Shown one piece after another: positions 33,771 through 42,919 of a stretch of 64,000 nucleotides of DNA. Source of the stretch: Nonomuraea soli (GTDB lineage: Bacteria > Actinomycetota > Actinomycetes > Streptosporangiales > Streptosporangiaceae); assembly GCF_013761175.1 (NCBI RefSeq), contig NZ_JACDUR010000006.1, positions 496,001-560,000 on the forward strand, read 5' to 3'. Numbering within the stretch: position 1 is the first letter of the stretch; every line of letters starts with the position of its first letter. The notes below the pieces were generated by a model. That model did no database searches, was not told the origin of the DNA, and saw nothing but the letters and a program-made list of their open reading frames with translations. The position numbers and the translations under genes are program-made.

Positions 33771-33855
33771 CCCCTTCCGTGGCGGTCTATTGACGTCGAA
33801 TCCAGTTCGGGAGACGGTCGAGCCGTGGACCTTGACCTAGTCCGGGAGGCCTGAG

Positions 33856-35517
33856 GTGCGGTTCGGAATCTTCTACGAGCACCAGTTACCGCGCCCCTGG
33901 GATGCCGGCACCGAGCAGCGGCTCTACGCCGACGCGCTCGACCAGGTCGAGGTGGCCGACCGGATGGGCTTCGACTACGTCTGGGAGGTCGAGCACCACT
34001 TCCTGGAGGAGTACTCCCACTCCTCGGCGCCCGAGGTGTTCCTGGCCGCCGCCTCACAGCGCACCAGCAACATCCGCCTCGGCCACGGCATCGTGCAGAT
34101 CCCGCCGCCGGTCAACCACCCCGCCAGGGTCGCCGAGCGGGTCGCGACGCTCGACCTGGTCTCCGGAGGGCGCGTCGACTTCGGGACGGGGGAGGGCAGC
34201 GCCGCCGCCGAGCTGGGCGGGTTCGGGGTGCCGCGCGACCGCAAGCGGGAGATGTGGCACGACGCGCTCGACGCGATCACCCGCATGTTCGTGGAGGAGC
34301 CCTTCGCGGGCTGGGACTCGCCGCACCTGAAGATGCCGCCGCGCAACGTGATCCCGAAGACGGTGCAGAAGCCGCATCCTCCCCTCTGGGTGGCGTGTTC
34401 ACGGCGCGAGACCATCCTGCTGGCCGCCCGCAACGGGATCGGGGCGTTGTCGTTCGCCTTCGTGCACCCGGAGGAGGCGCGGCAGTGGTCGCAGGAGTAC
34501 TACAGGCTGCTGGAATCGGAGGAGTGCGTGCCCGCGGGCTTCGCGGTCAACCCCAACCTGGCCTGCGTGCTGCCGATGATGTGCCACGAGGACCCCGCCG
34601 TCGCCCGCGAGCGCGGCGGCCTCGGGGCCGGGTTCTTCGCCTACGCCCTGGCCCACTACTACGGTCAGGGCGAGCACGCGCCCGGACACGGGAGCATCTG
34701 GGACGACTTCTCCCGCGACCGGCCCCATCTCGGGGCGCGCGGCACCGACCCGCTCGCCGGGGCGCTGGGCAGCCCCGCCCAGCTCGTGGAGCTGATCAGG
34801 CGCTACGAGGAGGCCGGCGTCGACCAGATGATCTTCGTGCTGCAGGCGGGACCCAACCGGCACGAGCACATCTGCGAGAGCCTGGAACTGTTCGGCAAGA
34901 AGGTGCTGCCCGTCTTCGCCGAGGAACGAGAGGCGCGCGAGCGGGCCAAGGCCGAGCGGCTCGCCCCGGCCATCGAGGCCGCCATGGCCAGGCGCTCACC
35001 GGCCAGGACGCTCGCCTCGCCGTACCTGATCGACGAGACGGGCGAGACCGCGCGCATCCGGCACCGCGGGGCGCCGCATCCGCGCGAGATGTGGTCGGGC
35101 GCCCGCAAGCGGGCCCGGCGCGGCGGGCAGAACGCGCTGGCCAGACTCGTGTCGGGGCGGGAGGACACCGACCTGGAACGATGGTTCGGCCCGCGCCAGC
35201 AGCGGGTGATGTTCGCGCTGATGGCCAGGGCCTTCGACGAGTCGAGGTCGGCGGGGTTCCAGGGGGCGATCGAGTTCGCCCTCCAGCCCGCCGAGACCTG
35301 GACCCTGATGGTCAGGGGCGCGCGGGCGCGGGCCTTCCGGGGAGCCACCCGGTCGCCGGCGCTGCGGCTGGAGCTGCGGGCCGCCGACTTCCTGCGGATC
35401 ATCGCGGGGACGACGAACCCCGCCGGCCTCCTCATGTCAGGAAAAATCAGGATCAAGGGGGACATGACGCTGGCGTCCCGCGTGACCGAGATGTTCGGCG
35501 GGGCCAGTCCTTACTGA
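33856..35517 (+). CDS. Luciferase-like flavin monooxygenase fused to an SCP2-like domain
   Basis: 553 residues. Residues 1-~345 are a luciferase-like TIM barrel (MRFGIFYEHQLPRP, DYVWEVEHHF, SGGRVDFGTGEG, GVDQMIFVLQ), which uses reduced flavin and O2. After a charged helix, residues ~440-550 look like a sterol-carrier-protein-2 domain (FQGAIEFALQPAETWTLMV... then a hydrophobic pocket segment and LLMSGKIRIKGDMTLASRVTEMFG). An SCP2 domain binds lipids or acyl-CoA, so oxidation of a hydrophobic substrate held by the fused domain is a reasonable inference. GTG start with GGGAGG 6 nt upstream. It ends 3 bp from the convergent E1 gene. Confidence 0.85.
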   Translation: MRFGIFYEHQLPRPWDAGTEQRLYADALDQVEVADRMGFDYVWEVEHHFLEEYSHSSAPEVFLAAASQRTSNIRLGHGIVQIPPPVNHPARVAERVATLDLVSGGRVDFGTGEGSAAAELGGFGVPRDRKREMWHDALDAITRMFVEEPFAGWDSPHLKMPPRNVIPKTVQKPHPPLWVACSRRETILLAARNGIGALSFAFVHPEEARQWSQEYYRLLESEECVPAGFAVNPNLACVLPMMCHEDPAVARERGGLGAGFFAYALAHYYGQGEHAPGHGSIWDDFSRDRPHLGARGTDPLAGALGSPAQLVELIRRYEEAGVDQMIFVLQAGPNRHEHICESLELFGKKVLPVFAEEREARERAKAERLAPAIEAAMARRSPARTLASPYLIDETGETARIRHRGAPHPREMWSGARKRARRGGQNALARLVSGREDTDLERWFGPRQQRVMFALMARAFDESRSAGFQGAIEFALQPAETWTLMVRGARARAFRGATRSPALRLELRAADFLRIIAGTTNPAGLLMSGKIRIKGDMTLASRVTEMFGGASPY

Positions 35518-35520
35518 TTC

Positions 35521-37740
35521 TCAGGTCAGCAGCTTGCGCGCGGCCCGCTCGATCTCCTCCTCCGACAGCAGCACGTGATTGGCCGCGTCGCCCAGCGGGA
35601 TGAAGCTGTCGGACGAGGTCACCCGCGCGATCGCGCCCGTGAAGCCCGCGTCGAGCATCTCGGCCACGATGCCCTCGGCCACGCCGCCGCTGCGCCGCGT
35701 CTCGTCGGCGATGAGCACCTTGCCGGTGAGCTCGGCCGAACGCATCAGGTCCTCGACCGGGAGCGGAGCCAGCCAGCGCAGGTCGAGCACGCGGCAGCTG
35801 TAACCCTCCTGCGTCAGCCGTACGGCAGCGCGAAGGCTCATGCGCAGCCCGTTGCCGTACGTCACGATCGTCAGGTCGCGCCCGTCGCCGTAGGATCGCG
35901 CCCGCCCGATCGGCACGTGGGTCTCGGCCCACCGGTTCGGCGGCACGTACGGCGCGAGCCAGCCGCCGTCGCCCTCGTCGAAGAGATCACGGGTGTGGTA
36001 GAGCGCGATCGGCTCCAGGAAGACGCAGACCGAGCCCTCCGTGCGCGCGGCGGCCAGGCAGGTGCGCAACATGGCCGCGGCGTCGTCGGGACGGGCGGGC
36101 GCCGCGACTACGAGGCCCGGGATGTCGCGCAGCGCCCCGATGGCGTTGTCGTTGTGGAAATGCCCGCCGAAACCCTTCTGGTAGGCGAGCCCGGCCACCC
36201 TGACGACCATCGGGTTGACGTACGCGCCACGCGAGAAGAACGACAGCGTGGCCGCCTCGCCGCGGATCTGGTCGAGCGCGTTGTGCAGGTAGGCCAGGTA
36301 CTGGATCTCCGGGACCGGCAGCAGCCCCGCCACCCCGGCGCCGAGCCCCAGGCCGAGGATGGCCTGCTCGTCGAGGTGGGTGTCGAAGACCCGCCCGGGG
36401 CCGAACCGTTTCTGCAGCCCGCGGGTGATGCCGTAGACGCCGCCCTTCTTCGCGACGTCCTCCCCGAAGATCATCATCCCGGGGTAGACCGTCAGGGTGT
36501 CGGCCAGCGTGTGGTTGATCGCCTGCGCGAGCGTCACGGACTTGCCGTGCTCGGGCAGCACGCCGCCGAAGGTGCGCTCACGCGCGGCGGGCTCCGCCGA
36601 CACGGGCGCGATCTTGGCGATGAGGTCGGCCTTGCGCGGCGCGAGCGGCTCCATCACCTCGCGGGCCGAGCCCAGCCGCGGGCTTCGGGCGGCCTCGAGC
36701 GCCATGCGCAGCACCAGCTCGCGCTCCGACTCGTACATCTTGACCAGCTCGTCGGCGCTCGCCTGGCCCGACTCGACGAGGAGCCTGGCCGTCGCCACGA
36801 GCGGATCGCGCTCCAGATCGGAGCGGATCTCGCGGGCCGTACGGTAGGCCGACTCCACGTCCGAGCCCGCGTGACCCATCAGCCGGACCGTCGACAGGTG
36901 CAGGAAGACCGGCGCCCGCTGCTCGCGCACATGCTGGACGGCACGCCGGGCGGCGTCGTGGGCGGCGGCCAGATCGCAGCCGTCGGCCTGGATGTAGGTG
37001 ATCCCGGGCCGCTGGGTGGCGGCCTCCACCCAGCCCTTGGGCGTCTTGACGCTGATGCCGATGCCGTTGTCCTCGCAGACGAACAGGATCGGCACCGCCT
37101 GACCCTGGTAGGTCGCGTAGGAAGCTGTGTTCAGCCCGGTCTGGGCGCTTGCGTGGTTGAGCGAGGCGTCGCCGAAGCTGCACACCGCGACCGCGTCGGC
37201 CGGCCAGGGCGACTGCAGGCCCAGCGCGCGGGCCCGCTCGATGGCGAAGGCCACGCCCACCGCGCGCGGCAGGTGGCTGGCGATGGTGGAGGTCTGCGGG
37301 ATGACCGCCAGGTCGGGATGCCCGAAAACCTTGTGCCTGCCGCCCGAGATCGGCTCCTTGGACGAGGCCACCAAGCCCAGCAGCACGTCGCGCAGCCCCT
37401 GCTCGGGCAGGCGGTCGGCCATCGCGGAACGGGTCAGGTAGAAGGCGCCCGACCGGTAGTGCAGCAGGGCGGGGTCGTTCACCCGCAGCGCCGCCGCCAC
37501 CGCCGCGTTGCCCTCGTGCCCGGAGGAACCGATGGTGTAGAAGCCCTCGTTCTGCTCGCGCAACCACCGCGCGGCCACGTCGAGCAGCCGGCTGCCGAGC
37601 TGGAACTGGAAGAGCCTGCGGGCCTCCTCGCCGGTGAGCGTCGTGCCTTCACGGACCGGCTCACGGGCGCCACGGGTCACGCCCGCGCTCAGCGCCTCAA
37701 CCGCCTGGATGAACTGAGTCTCAACAGTGTCGCGCGCCAC
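35521..37740 (-). CDS. Fused alpha-beta 2-oxoacid dehydrogenase E1 component
   Basis: 739 residues, E1 alpha (~1-390) joined to E1 beta (~400-739). The thiamine diphosphate site is seen in SFGDASLNHASAQTGLN; the beta part has FGEDVAKKGGVYGITRGL, FDTHLDEQAILGLGLG and the C-terminal transketolase-like LIADETRRSGG. It should decarboxylate a 2-oxo acid and pass the acyl group to an E2 lipoyl enzyme. Branched-chain substrates are typical, but no E2 or E3 gene is in the window. The GTG start follows CATAAT (37753-37748) by 7 nt, consistent with a leaderless mRNA. Confidence 0.9.
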   Translation of the reverse strand: MARDTVETQFIQAVEALSAGVTRGAREPVREGTTLTGEEARRLFQFQLGSRLLDVAARWLREQNEGFYTIGSSGHEGNAAVAAALRVNDPALLHYRSGAFYLTRSAMADRLPEQGLRDVLLGLVASSKEPISGGRHKVFGHPDLAVIPQTSTIASHLPRAVGVAFAIERARALGLQSPWPADAVAVCSFGDASLNHASAQTGLNTASYATYQGQAVPILFVCEDNGIGISVKTPKGWVEAATQRPGITYIQADGCDLAAAHDAARRAVQHVREQRAPVFLHLSTVRLMGHAGSDVESAYRTAREIRSDLERDPLVATARLLVESGQASADELVKMYESERELVLRMALEAARSPRLGSAREVMEPLAPRKADLIAKIAPVSAEPAARERTFGGVLPEHGKSVTLAQAINHTLADTLTVYPGMMIFGEDVAKKGGVYGITRGLQKRFGPGRVFDTHLDEQAILGLGLGAGVAGLLPVPEIQYLAYLHNALDQIRGEAATLSFFSRGAYVNPMVVRVAGLAYQKGFGGHFHNDNAIGALRDIPGLVVAAPARPDDAAAMLRTCLAAARTEGSVCVFLEPIALYHTRDLFDEGDGGWLAPYVPPNRWAETHVPIGRARSYGDGRDLTIVTYGNGLRMSLRAAVRLTQEGYSCRVLDLRWLAPLPVEDLMRSAELTGKVLIADETRRSGGVAEGIVAEMLDAGFTGAIARVTSSDSFIPLGDAANHVLLSEEEIERAARKLLT

Positions 37741-37934
37741 ATGCCCGATTATGCATGCCCTGAGGGTACTTGCGAGGTGACATGTTGTGCCCGGCTTGGT
37801 TTGACAGGAATTAATAACAGGTTGTCAGACTTTTCAACCAATCCGGCTTCCCAGGCGTCTACTGAAGATAAGCGTGGCACCCTCAATGCCGCGTTCAACC
37901 CACGGGATCATCCCTAGGGAAGGACGGAACCCGA

Positions 37935-39305
37935 ATGTTTCACCGCATCCGGGCCGTAGTTGTGGCGCTCGCCATGGGCGCCGGGGCTTTAGCCCTGGCA
38001 CCTGCCGCGAACGCCGCCACCACGGCACCACCCGCGATGTCCAAGCTGGCCGTAAGCCCCGCCTCTCCCATCGACGTCACCGCGGCGCCGGTCAAGGTCA
38101 CGGTCACCTTCGACACCACCGGAGCGAAGGGCACCCCCTCGCTCAAGCTCACCGGACCCGGCAGCCCGTCCGACGTGCGCGGGCCGTACAAGGTCGACGA
38201 AGGCGGCGGCAAGGAATTCTGGCGCGCCACCGCGGTCTTCGACGCCGACAACGTCGGCACCTGGACCGTCGCGGCCACGGCGGCCAACTCCGACGGCAAC
38301 AACACCAACACGGCGACCTTCGCGATCGCCCTGAAGTCGAAGCTCGACACGAAGATCGTCGACTTCGACGCCGACCCCGACGTCGTGGCCAAGGGCGCCA
38401 CCCTCACCGTGACCGGCCAGTTGCTGCGCGAGCGCAGCGGCTGGAAGGGCTACGAGGGCCAGCCCGTGAAGATCCAGTTCCGCGCCAAGGGCACCGACGC
38501 CTACGCCGACGTGACCACGGTCACGACCGGCGGCAGCGGCCACTTCAAGGCCGCCGTCAAGGCCGAGGCCACCGGCTACTGGCGTGCCCACTTCGCGGGC
38601 AACTCCGGCGCCAACGCCTCGACCAGCGACAGCGACGGCGTGGCCGTCAAGGAAGCCGACGCCCCGAGCCGGCTGAGCCTCGACGCCTACCCCGAGCCTG
38701 TCGACAAGGGTGACCGGCTCAACTTCAAGGGCGCCCTGCAGATCTTCGGCAAGGGCGGCTGGGACGGCGACTCCGGCTACCGCGTCGCCATCCAGTTCAA
38801 GCGCTCGGGCTCCGACCACTGGGAGCACGTGACCACCGCGACCACCGGCCATGACGGGCGCTACTGGGCCCGCGCGACCGCCGTGGCCTCCGGCTGGTGG
38901 CGTGCCGTCTTCGCCGGCGCCTCCGGTGTCGAGGGCTCGGCCAGCGCACCCGACTGGGTGACGGTCAAGCGCCCGACGCCGCCGCCGCCCCCCTCGAAGA
39001 TGAGCAGCTCGATCGTCAGCTTCAACGCCTACCCCGAGCCCGTCAAGAAGGGCAAGTGGCTGCACTTCAAGGGCCGCCTGCTCGTCCACGACGGCCGCTG
39101 GGAGGGCTACGAGGCCCAGGTCGGCCTGTACTACTGGTCGAAGGGCAAGTGGCGCTTCGTCAAGACCACCTGGTCCAACGACAACGGCTACCTGCACACC
39201 AAGGTGAAGGCCGTGAAGTCGGGCTACTGGAAGTTCTACTTCCGCGGTGACGCGGAGGCCAAGAGCGACAGCAGCCGCAAGGACTACGTGAAGGTCAAGC
39301 GGTAA
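37935..39305 (+). CDS. Secreted protein with repeated Ig-like domains
   Basis: 456 residues. Signal peptide MFHRIRAVVVALAMGAG... with a likely cut after ANA (residue 27). The mature part contains an N-terminal Ig-like segment and three related ~100-residue units, each starting with a (F/L)xAxPEPVxKG-type strand and containing W(R/K)(A/F)xFxG near the end (YWRAHFAGNSG, WWRAVFAGASG, YWKFYFRGDAE). A Pro-rich linker separates units 3 and 4. No catalytic residues are seen; a structural or binding role outside the cell is likely. AAGGA 10 nt before the ATG serves as ribosome binding site, and a strong terminator follows 16 nt after the stop. Confidence 0.82.
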   Translation: MFHRIRAVVVALAMGAGALALAPAANAATTAPPAMSKLAVSPASPIDVTAAPVKVTVTFDTTGAKGTPSLKLTGPGSPSDVRGPYKVDEGGGKEFWRATAVFDADNVGTWTVAATAANSDGNNTNTATFAIALKSKLDTKIVDFDADPDVVAKGATLTVTGQLLRERSGWKGYEGQPVKIQFRAKGTDAYADVTTVTTGGSGHFKAAVKAEATGYWRAHFAGNSGANASTSDSDGVAVKEADAPSRLSLDAYPEPVDKGDRLNFKGALQIFGKGGWDGDSGYRVAIQFKRSGSDHWEHVTTATTGHDGRYWARATAVASGWWRAVFAGASGVEGSASAPDWVTVKRPTPPPPPSKMSSSIVSFNAYPEPVKKGKWLHFKGRLLVHDGRWEGYEAQVGLYYWSKGKWRFVKTTWSNDNGYLHTKVKAVKSGYWKFYFRGDAEAKSDSSRKDYVKVKR

Positions 39306-39320
39306 CGGCAGCTCCACCGA

Positions 39321-39353
39321 GGGCCCTCTCCCGTTCGCGGGGGAGGGCCCTTT
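39321..39353 (+). terminator. Intrinsic terminator after the secreted Ig-like protein gene
   Basis: A 13-bp stem (GGGCCCTCTCCCG with CGGGGGAGGGCCC, one G-T pair) closes a TTCG tetraloop and is followed by TTTCGTCT. It is the most canonical terminator in the window. Confidence 0.85.
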
Positions 39354-39402
39354 CGTCTGCCGTCCGCGGTGTCGCTATTGGTCACCTGGCCAAACGCGCC
39401 AC

Positions 39403-39467
39403 CATGATCTCTCGACAGCGTGTCCTCACAGGTCGTTGACTGCTCTGCGGCCCCCCGAGAGATCATG
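39403..39467 (+). promoter_or_regulatory. Perfect 12-bp inverted repeat upstream of the subtilisin gene
   Basis: CATGATCTCTCG (39403-39414) is repeated in reverse complement as CGAGAGATCATG (39456-39467), 41 nt apart, ending 41 nt before the protease ATG. It could be two operator half-sites or a long hairpin in the 5' leader. No known regulator motif is recognised. Confidence 0.5.
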
Positions 39468-39508
39468 ACCGGGCGGGCGCAAGAGCCGTACCTCCCCCAA
39501 GAGGAGCA

Positions 39509-42403
39509 ATGTCCCGTACCCCTCGCGCCCACCGCGCACTGGCCCTCGCCGCGGCGCTGGCGGTCACCGCCGCCGCGACCCCGGCGATCGCCGAACCCGC
39601 ACCAGCAGGCGACCCCTCCACCTACATCGTCACCCTCGCCGAGCGACCCCTGGCCACCTACGACGGCGGCGTCGCCGGCATCGCCGCCACCAAGCCGGGC
39701 AAGGGCAGGAAGGTCGACACGACCAGCCCCGACGCCAAGCGCTATCGCGAGCGCCTGACCAGCCGCCACGACCAGGTGGCCGCGAGCGTCGGCGCCACCG
39801 CCTCCGGGCACTACTCGGTCGTCTCCAACGGCTTCACCGCCGAGCTCACCCCCGCCCAGGCCGTCAGGCTGCACACGACCGCAGGCGTCGTCTCCGTCGT
39901 GCCCGACCGCCTGCACAAGGCGCTCGACGACCGCAACTCCAGCGACTTCCTGGGCCTGTCCGGCGAGGGCGGGCTGTGGTCCGCGCTCGGAGGTACGGCG
40001 GAAGCGGGCAAGGGCATCGTGGTCGGCGTCATCGACACCGGCATCTGGCCGGAGAACCCCTCCTTCGCCGGTCCCGAGCTCGGCGACGAGCCGCCCACGC
40101 AGGCCGATCCGTACCGGCCCTACCGGTCGGGCACCACCACGGTGATGCGCAAGGCCGACGGGAGCACCTTCACCGGCACCTGCCAGACCGGGCAGGAGTT
40201 CACCGCCGACCTGTGCAACCAGAAGCTCGTCAGCGCCAGATACTTCGGCAAGGGCTGGCTGGCCGGCAACGACCCCGCCGCGCTCGGAGAGTACGTCTCC
40301 CCGCGCGACGGCGGCGGGCACGGCTCCCACACGGCCGGCACCGCGGCGGGCAACCACGGCGTGGCCGCCTCCGTCAACGGCATCGGCCACGGCACGATCT
40401 CCGGCGTCGCGCCCGGCGCGGCGATCGCCGTCTACAAGGCGCTGTGGAACGACCAGGGCACGACGACGGACATCCTCGCCGCCATCGACCAGGCCGTCGC
40501 CGACGGCGTCGACGTGATCAACTACTCCGTCGGCGGGCAGAGCGAGTCGCCCGTGCTCGACCCCATCAACATCGCCTTCCTGCACGCCGCCGCGGCCGGC
40601 GTGTTCGTCGCGGCAGCCGGAGGCAACAGCGGGCCGTCGGCCTCGACGCTCGACAACACCATGCCCTGGGTGACGACGGTCGCGGCCACCACGATCGCCC
40701 CCTACCTGGGCGACGTGCGGCTCGGCGACGGCACCCTCCTGCACGGCGCCAGCAGCACCGTCACCGCGCCGTACGGCCCGCACCCCCTGGCCGTCGCCAC
40801 GTCGGTGAAGGCCGGCGCGGCCACCGACGACGACGCCTCCCAGTGCGCCGCCGGCTCCCTCGACCCGGCCAAGGCCGCAGGCAAGATCATCTACTGCGTG
40901 CGCGGCGTCACCCCGCGCGTCGACAAGTCCGCCGAGGTCAAGCGGGCCGGCGGCGTAGGCATGATCCTCGGCAACCCCAGCGACCAGGACACCCTCGGCG
41001 ACGCCCACACCGTGCCCAGCGTCCACATCAACCACCCCGACACCGGCACGCTGACCGCCTACGCCGCCACCCAGGGCGCCACCGCGACACTGCTCCCCGC
41101 CACCTCCGGAGGACCGTCCTACCCGCAGGTCGCCGCCTTCTCCTCGCGCGGCCCGTCGACCACCAACCAGGCGGACCTCCTCAAGCCGGACATCTCCGCT
41201 CCCGGCGTCGCGATCCTCGCCGCCGTCTCGCCCCCCGGCAACCAGGGCAAGGACTTCGACTTCTACTCCGGCACCTCGATGGCGACCCCCCACATCGCCG
41301 GCCTGGCCGCGCTCTACCTGGGCGAGCACCCGACGATGTCGCCCTCCTCGATCAAGTCGGCGATGATGACCACCGCCTACGACACCAAGACCCCCGACCT
41401 CCACGCCCAAGGAGCCGGCCACGTCGACCCCGCCCGCATGCTCCGGCCCGGCCTCGTCTACGACGCGACCTACGCCGACTGGCTCGGCTACGTCGAAGGG
41501 CTCGGCATCGACACCCAGACCGGCGTCGCGCCCATCGCCACCAGCAACCTGAACTACCCCAGCATCGCCGTCGGACGGCTCTTCGGCACCAGGACCATCA
41601 CCCGCCGGGTGACCGCGCTGACCCCCGGCGTCTACCACGCCACCCTCGACCTGCCCGGCTTCAAGACCAAGGTCACGCCGTCCACGCTCGTCTTCAAGAC
41701 CGCGGGCGAGACCAAGGAGTTCGCCGTCCGCATCGAGATGACCGCCAAGACCGGCAGCACCACCACCCCCGGAACGCTCACCTGGACCAGCGGCGACACC
41801 ACCGTCCGCAGCCCCCTCGTGGTCACCCCGCTCTCCGCCCAGGCACCCGCCGAGGTCAACGGCACCGGCACCGACGGCTCCGTCACCTTCGACGTCGTGC
41901 CCGGCGTCGACAAGTTCCCCCTCGCCGCCTACGGCCCGGTCTCCGCCGACCACGTGCCCGGCACCGTCAGCCCCAGCGAGATCTGGGGCAAGGAGATCGC
42001 CGTCCAGGTGCCGGAAGACGCCAAGGCGCTCGCCTTCCACCTCACCCCCGGCTCCGACCAGGAAGTCGGCGCGCTCGTCTTCTCCGAAGGAGAGCACGGG
42101 CGGGAGTTCGAGGCCTGGGTGACCAGGTGGGAGGACTTCCGCACAGTGCTGGCCCGGCCCAAGGCGCGGACGTACATCATGGTCGTCGTCACCCTCGGGA
42201 ACACCGACACGCCGTACAGCACACAGGTCAACCTCGTGACCGCGCAGTCGGTGGGGACCTTGCGGGCCGAGCCGCGCAAGGGGAAGGTGACGCCGGGCGT
42301 GGCCTTCCCGGTGACGGCCACGTGGACCGGCGCGGGGGAGAGGCGGGGGACGGGGTACATCGAGTACCCGAACGGGACGGGGACGGTTGTGACGATCAAC
42401 TGA
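39509..42403 (+). CDS. Secreted S8 subtilisin-like protease with PA-like insert
   Basis: 964 residues. Signal peptide to about A28; an I9-type propeptide (TYIVTL... SVVSNGFTAELTPAQA) to ~150; a subtilase domain with D176 (VIDTGIWPE), H271 (GGGHGSHTAGTAAG) and S590 (SGTSMATPHIAGL). Between His and Ser is a protease-associated-like region (residues ~440-540, DASQCAAGSLDPAKAAGKI, KRAGGVGMIL). A C-terminal fibronectin-like and jelly-roll portion completes a cucumisin-like architecture. It is presumably an extracellular serine endopeptidase used for nutrient acquisition or signalling. Ribosome binding site GAGGAG 2 nt before the ATG. It is transcribed alone, behind a 12-bp inverted repeat. Confidence 0.93.
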   Translation: MSRTPRAHRALALAAALAVTAAATPAIAEPAPAGDPSTYIVTLAERPLATYDGGVAGIAATKPGKGRKVDTTSPDAKRYRERLTSRHDQVAASVGATASGHYSVVSNGFTAELTPAQAVRLHTTAGVVSVVPDRLHKALDDRNSSDFLGLSGEGGLWSALGGTAEAGKGIVVGVIDTGIWPENPSFAGPELGDEPPTQADPYRPYRSGTTTVMRKADGSTFTGTCQTGQEFTADLCNQKLVSARYFGKGWLAGNDPAALGEYVSPRDGGGHGSHTAGTAAGNHGVAASVNGIGHGTISGVAPGAAIAVYKALWNDQGTTTDILAAIDQAVADGVDVINYSVGGQSESPVLDPINIAFLHAAAAGVFVAAAGGNSGPSASTLDNTMPWVTTVAATTIAPYLGDVRLGDGTLLHGASSTVTAPYGPHPLAVATSVKAGAATDDDASQCAAGSLDPAKAAGKIIYCVRGVTPRVDKSAEVKRAGGVGMILGNPSDQDTLGDAHTVPSVHINHPDTGTLTAYAATQGATATLLPATSGGPSYPQVAAFSSRGPSTTNQADLLKPDISAPGVAILAAVSPPGNQGKDFDFYSGTSMATPHIAGLAALYLGEHPTMSPSSIKSAMMTTAYDTKTPDLHAQGAGHVDPARMLRPGLVYDATYADWLGYVEGLGIDTQTGVAPIATSNLNYPSIAVGRLFGTRTITRRVTALTPGVYHATLDLPGFKTKVTPSTLVFKTAGETKEFAVRIEMTAKTGSTTTPGTLTWTSGDTTVRSPLVVTPLSAQAPAEVNGTGTDGSVTFDVVPGVDKFPLAAYGPVSADHVPGTVSPSEIWGKEIAVQVPEDAKALAFHLTPGSDQEVGALVFSEGEHGREFEAWVTRWEDFRTVLARPKARTYIMVVVTLGNTDTPYSTQVNLVTAQSVGTLRAEPRKGKVTPGVAFPVTATWTGAGERRGTGYIEYPNGTGTVVTIN

Positions 42404-42919
42404 CCTGACCTGAGCTGACCTGAGCTGGCCTGGCCTGACCTGCCTGTCCTGGCCTGACACGAGCCGGCTCGGCCCGCCCGGCCCGCTCGACCTACCTTGA
42501 CCTGTCGCTGTGAGCCGTACTCCGTCGTCGAGGGGTGCGGCTCACAGCCATCGCCATGCCGTACGGCCCGCAGCGCACGCCGCGAAGGCGACGGCAGAGG
42601 CCCCACGGTTGCGCGGGCCAATCCGGCGCCCACTGGACAGCGACCCCAACCTGCAACCTGCTTCTACTTCGCGCGGCGATCAAGCCTCCCGAACCCGAGC
42701 CCCCGCCCCGAACGCCGGAGCCGAGCCCCGCCCCGAACCCCGGGGCCGAGCCCGCCCCGCGCCCACCCCGATCCGTGCGCCGAGCCCTCAAGGGCGCCCG
42801 ATCCCTCGAGTCCGCCGAGTCCGTGGAGCCCCCCTCCGAGCCCGCACCGGTCCGGGCTCCGAGTCGCCCTCAAGCTCGCCCGAGCCCTCAAGCCCGCCCG
42901 AGCCCCGCCCGCGTCCCCC
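42404..42919. repeat. Gene-free 516-bp stretch with simple repeats and a hairpin
   Basis: Directly after the protease stop there is a degenerate 5-6-bp repeat (CTGACCTGAG and CTGGC variants) to about 42470. Then comes an 11-bp-arm inverted repeat (42507-42517 with 42538-42548, GCTGTGAGCCG). From about 42690 to 42910 the sequence is C-rich and Pro-codon-like in several frames (GAGCCCCGCCCCGAA-type units). I see no start site, coding pattern or homology and treat it as non-coding. Confidence 0.6.
42507..42548. terminator. Hairpin, possible bidirectional terminator after the protease gene
   Basis: Perfect 11-bp stem, GCTGTGAGCCG (42507-42517) with CGGCTCACAGC (42538-42548), and a 20-nt loop. 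There is no T-tract, as is common for actinobacterial hairpin terminators. It lies about 100 bp after the protease stop. Confidence 0.45.

Noticed and set aside
39284..42460. A 1058-codon open frame on the - strand opposite the subtilisin gene
   Set aside because: The product is a Gly/Val/Arg-rich shadow; the + strand frame has a signal peptide and an intact catalytic triad.
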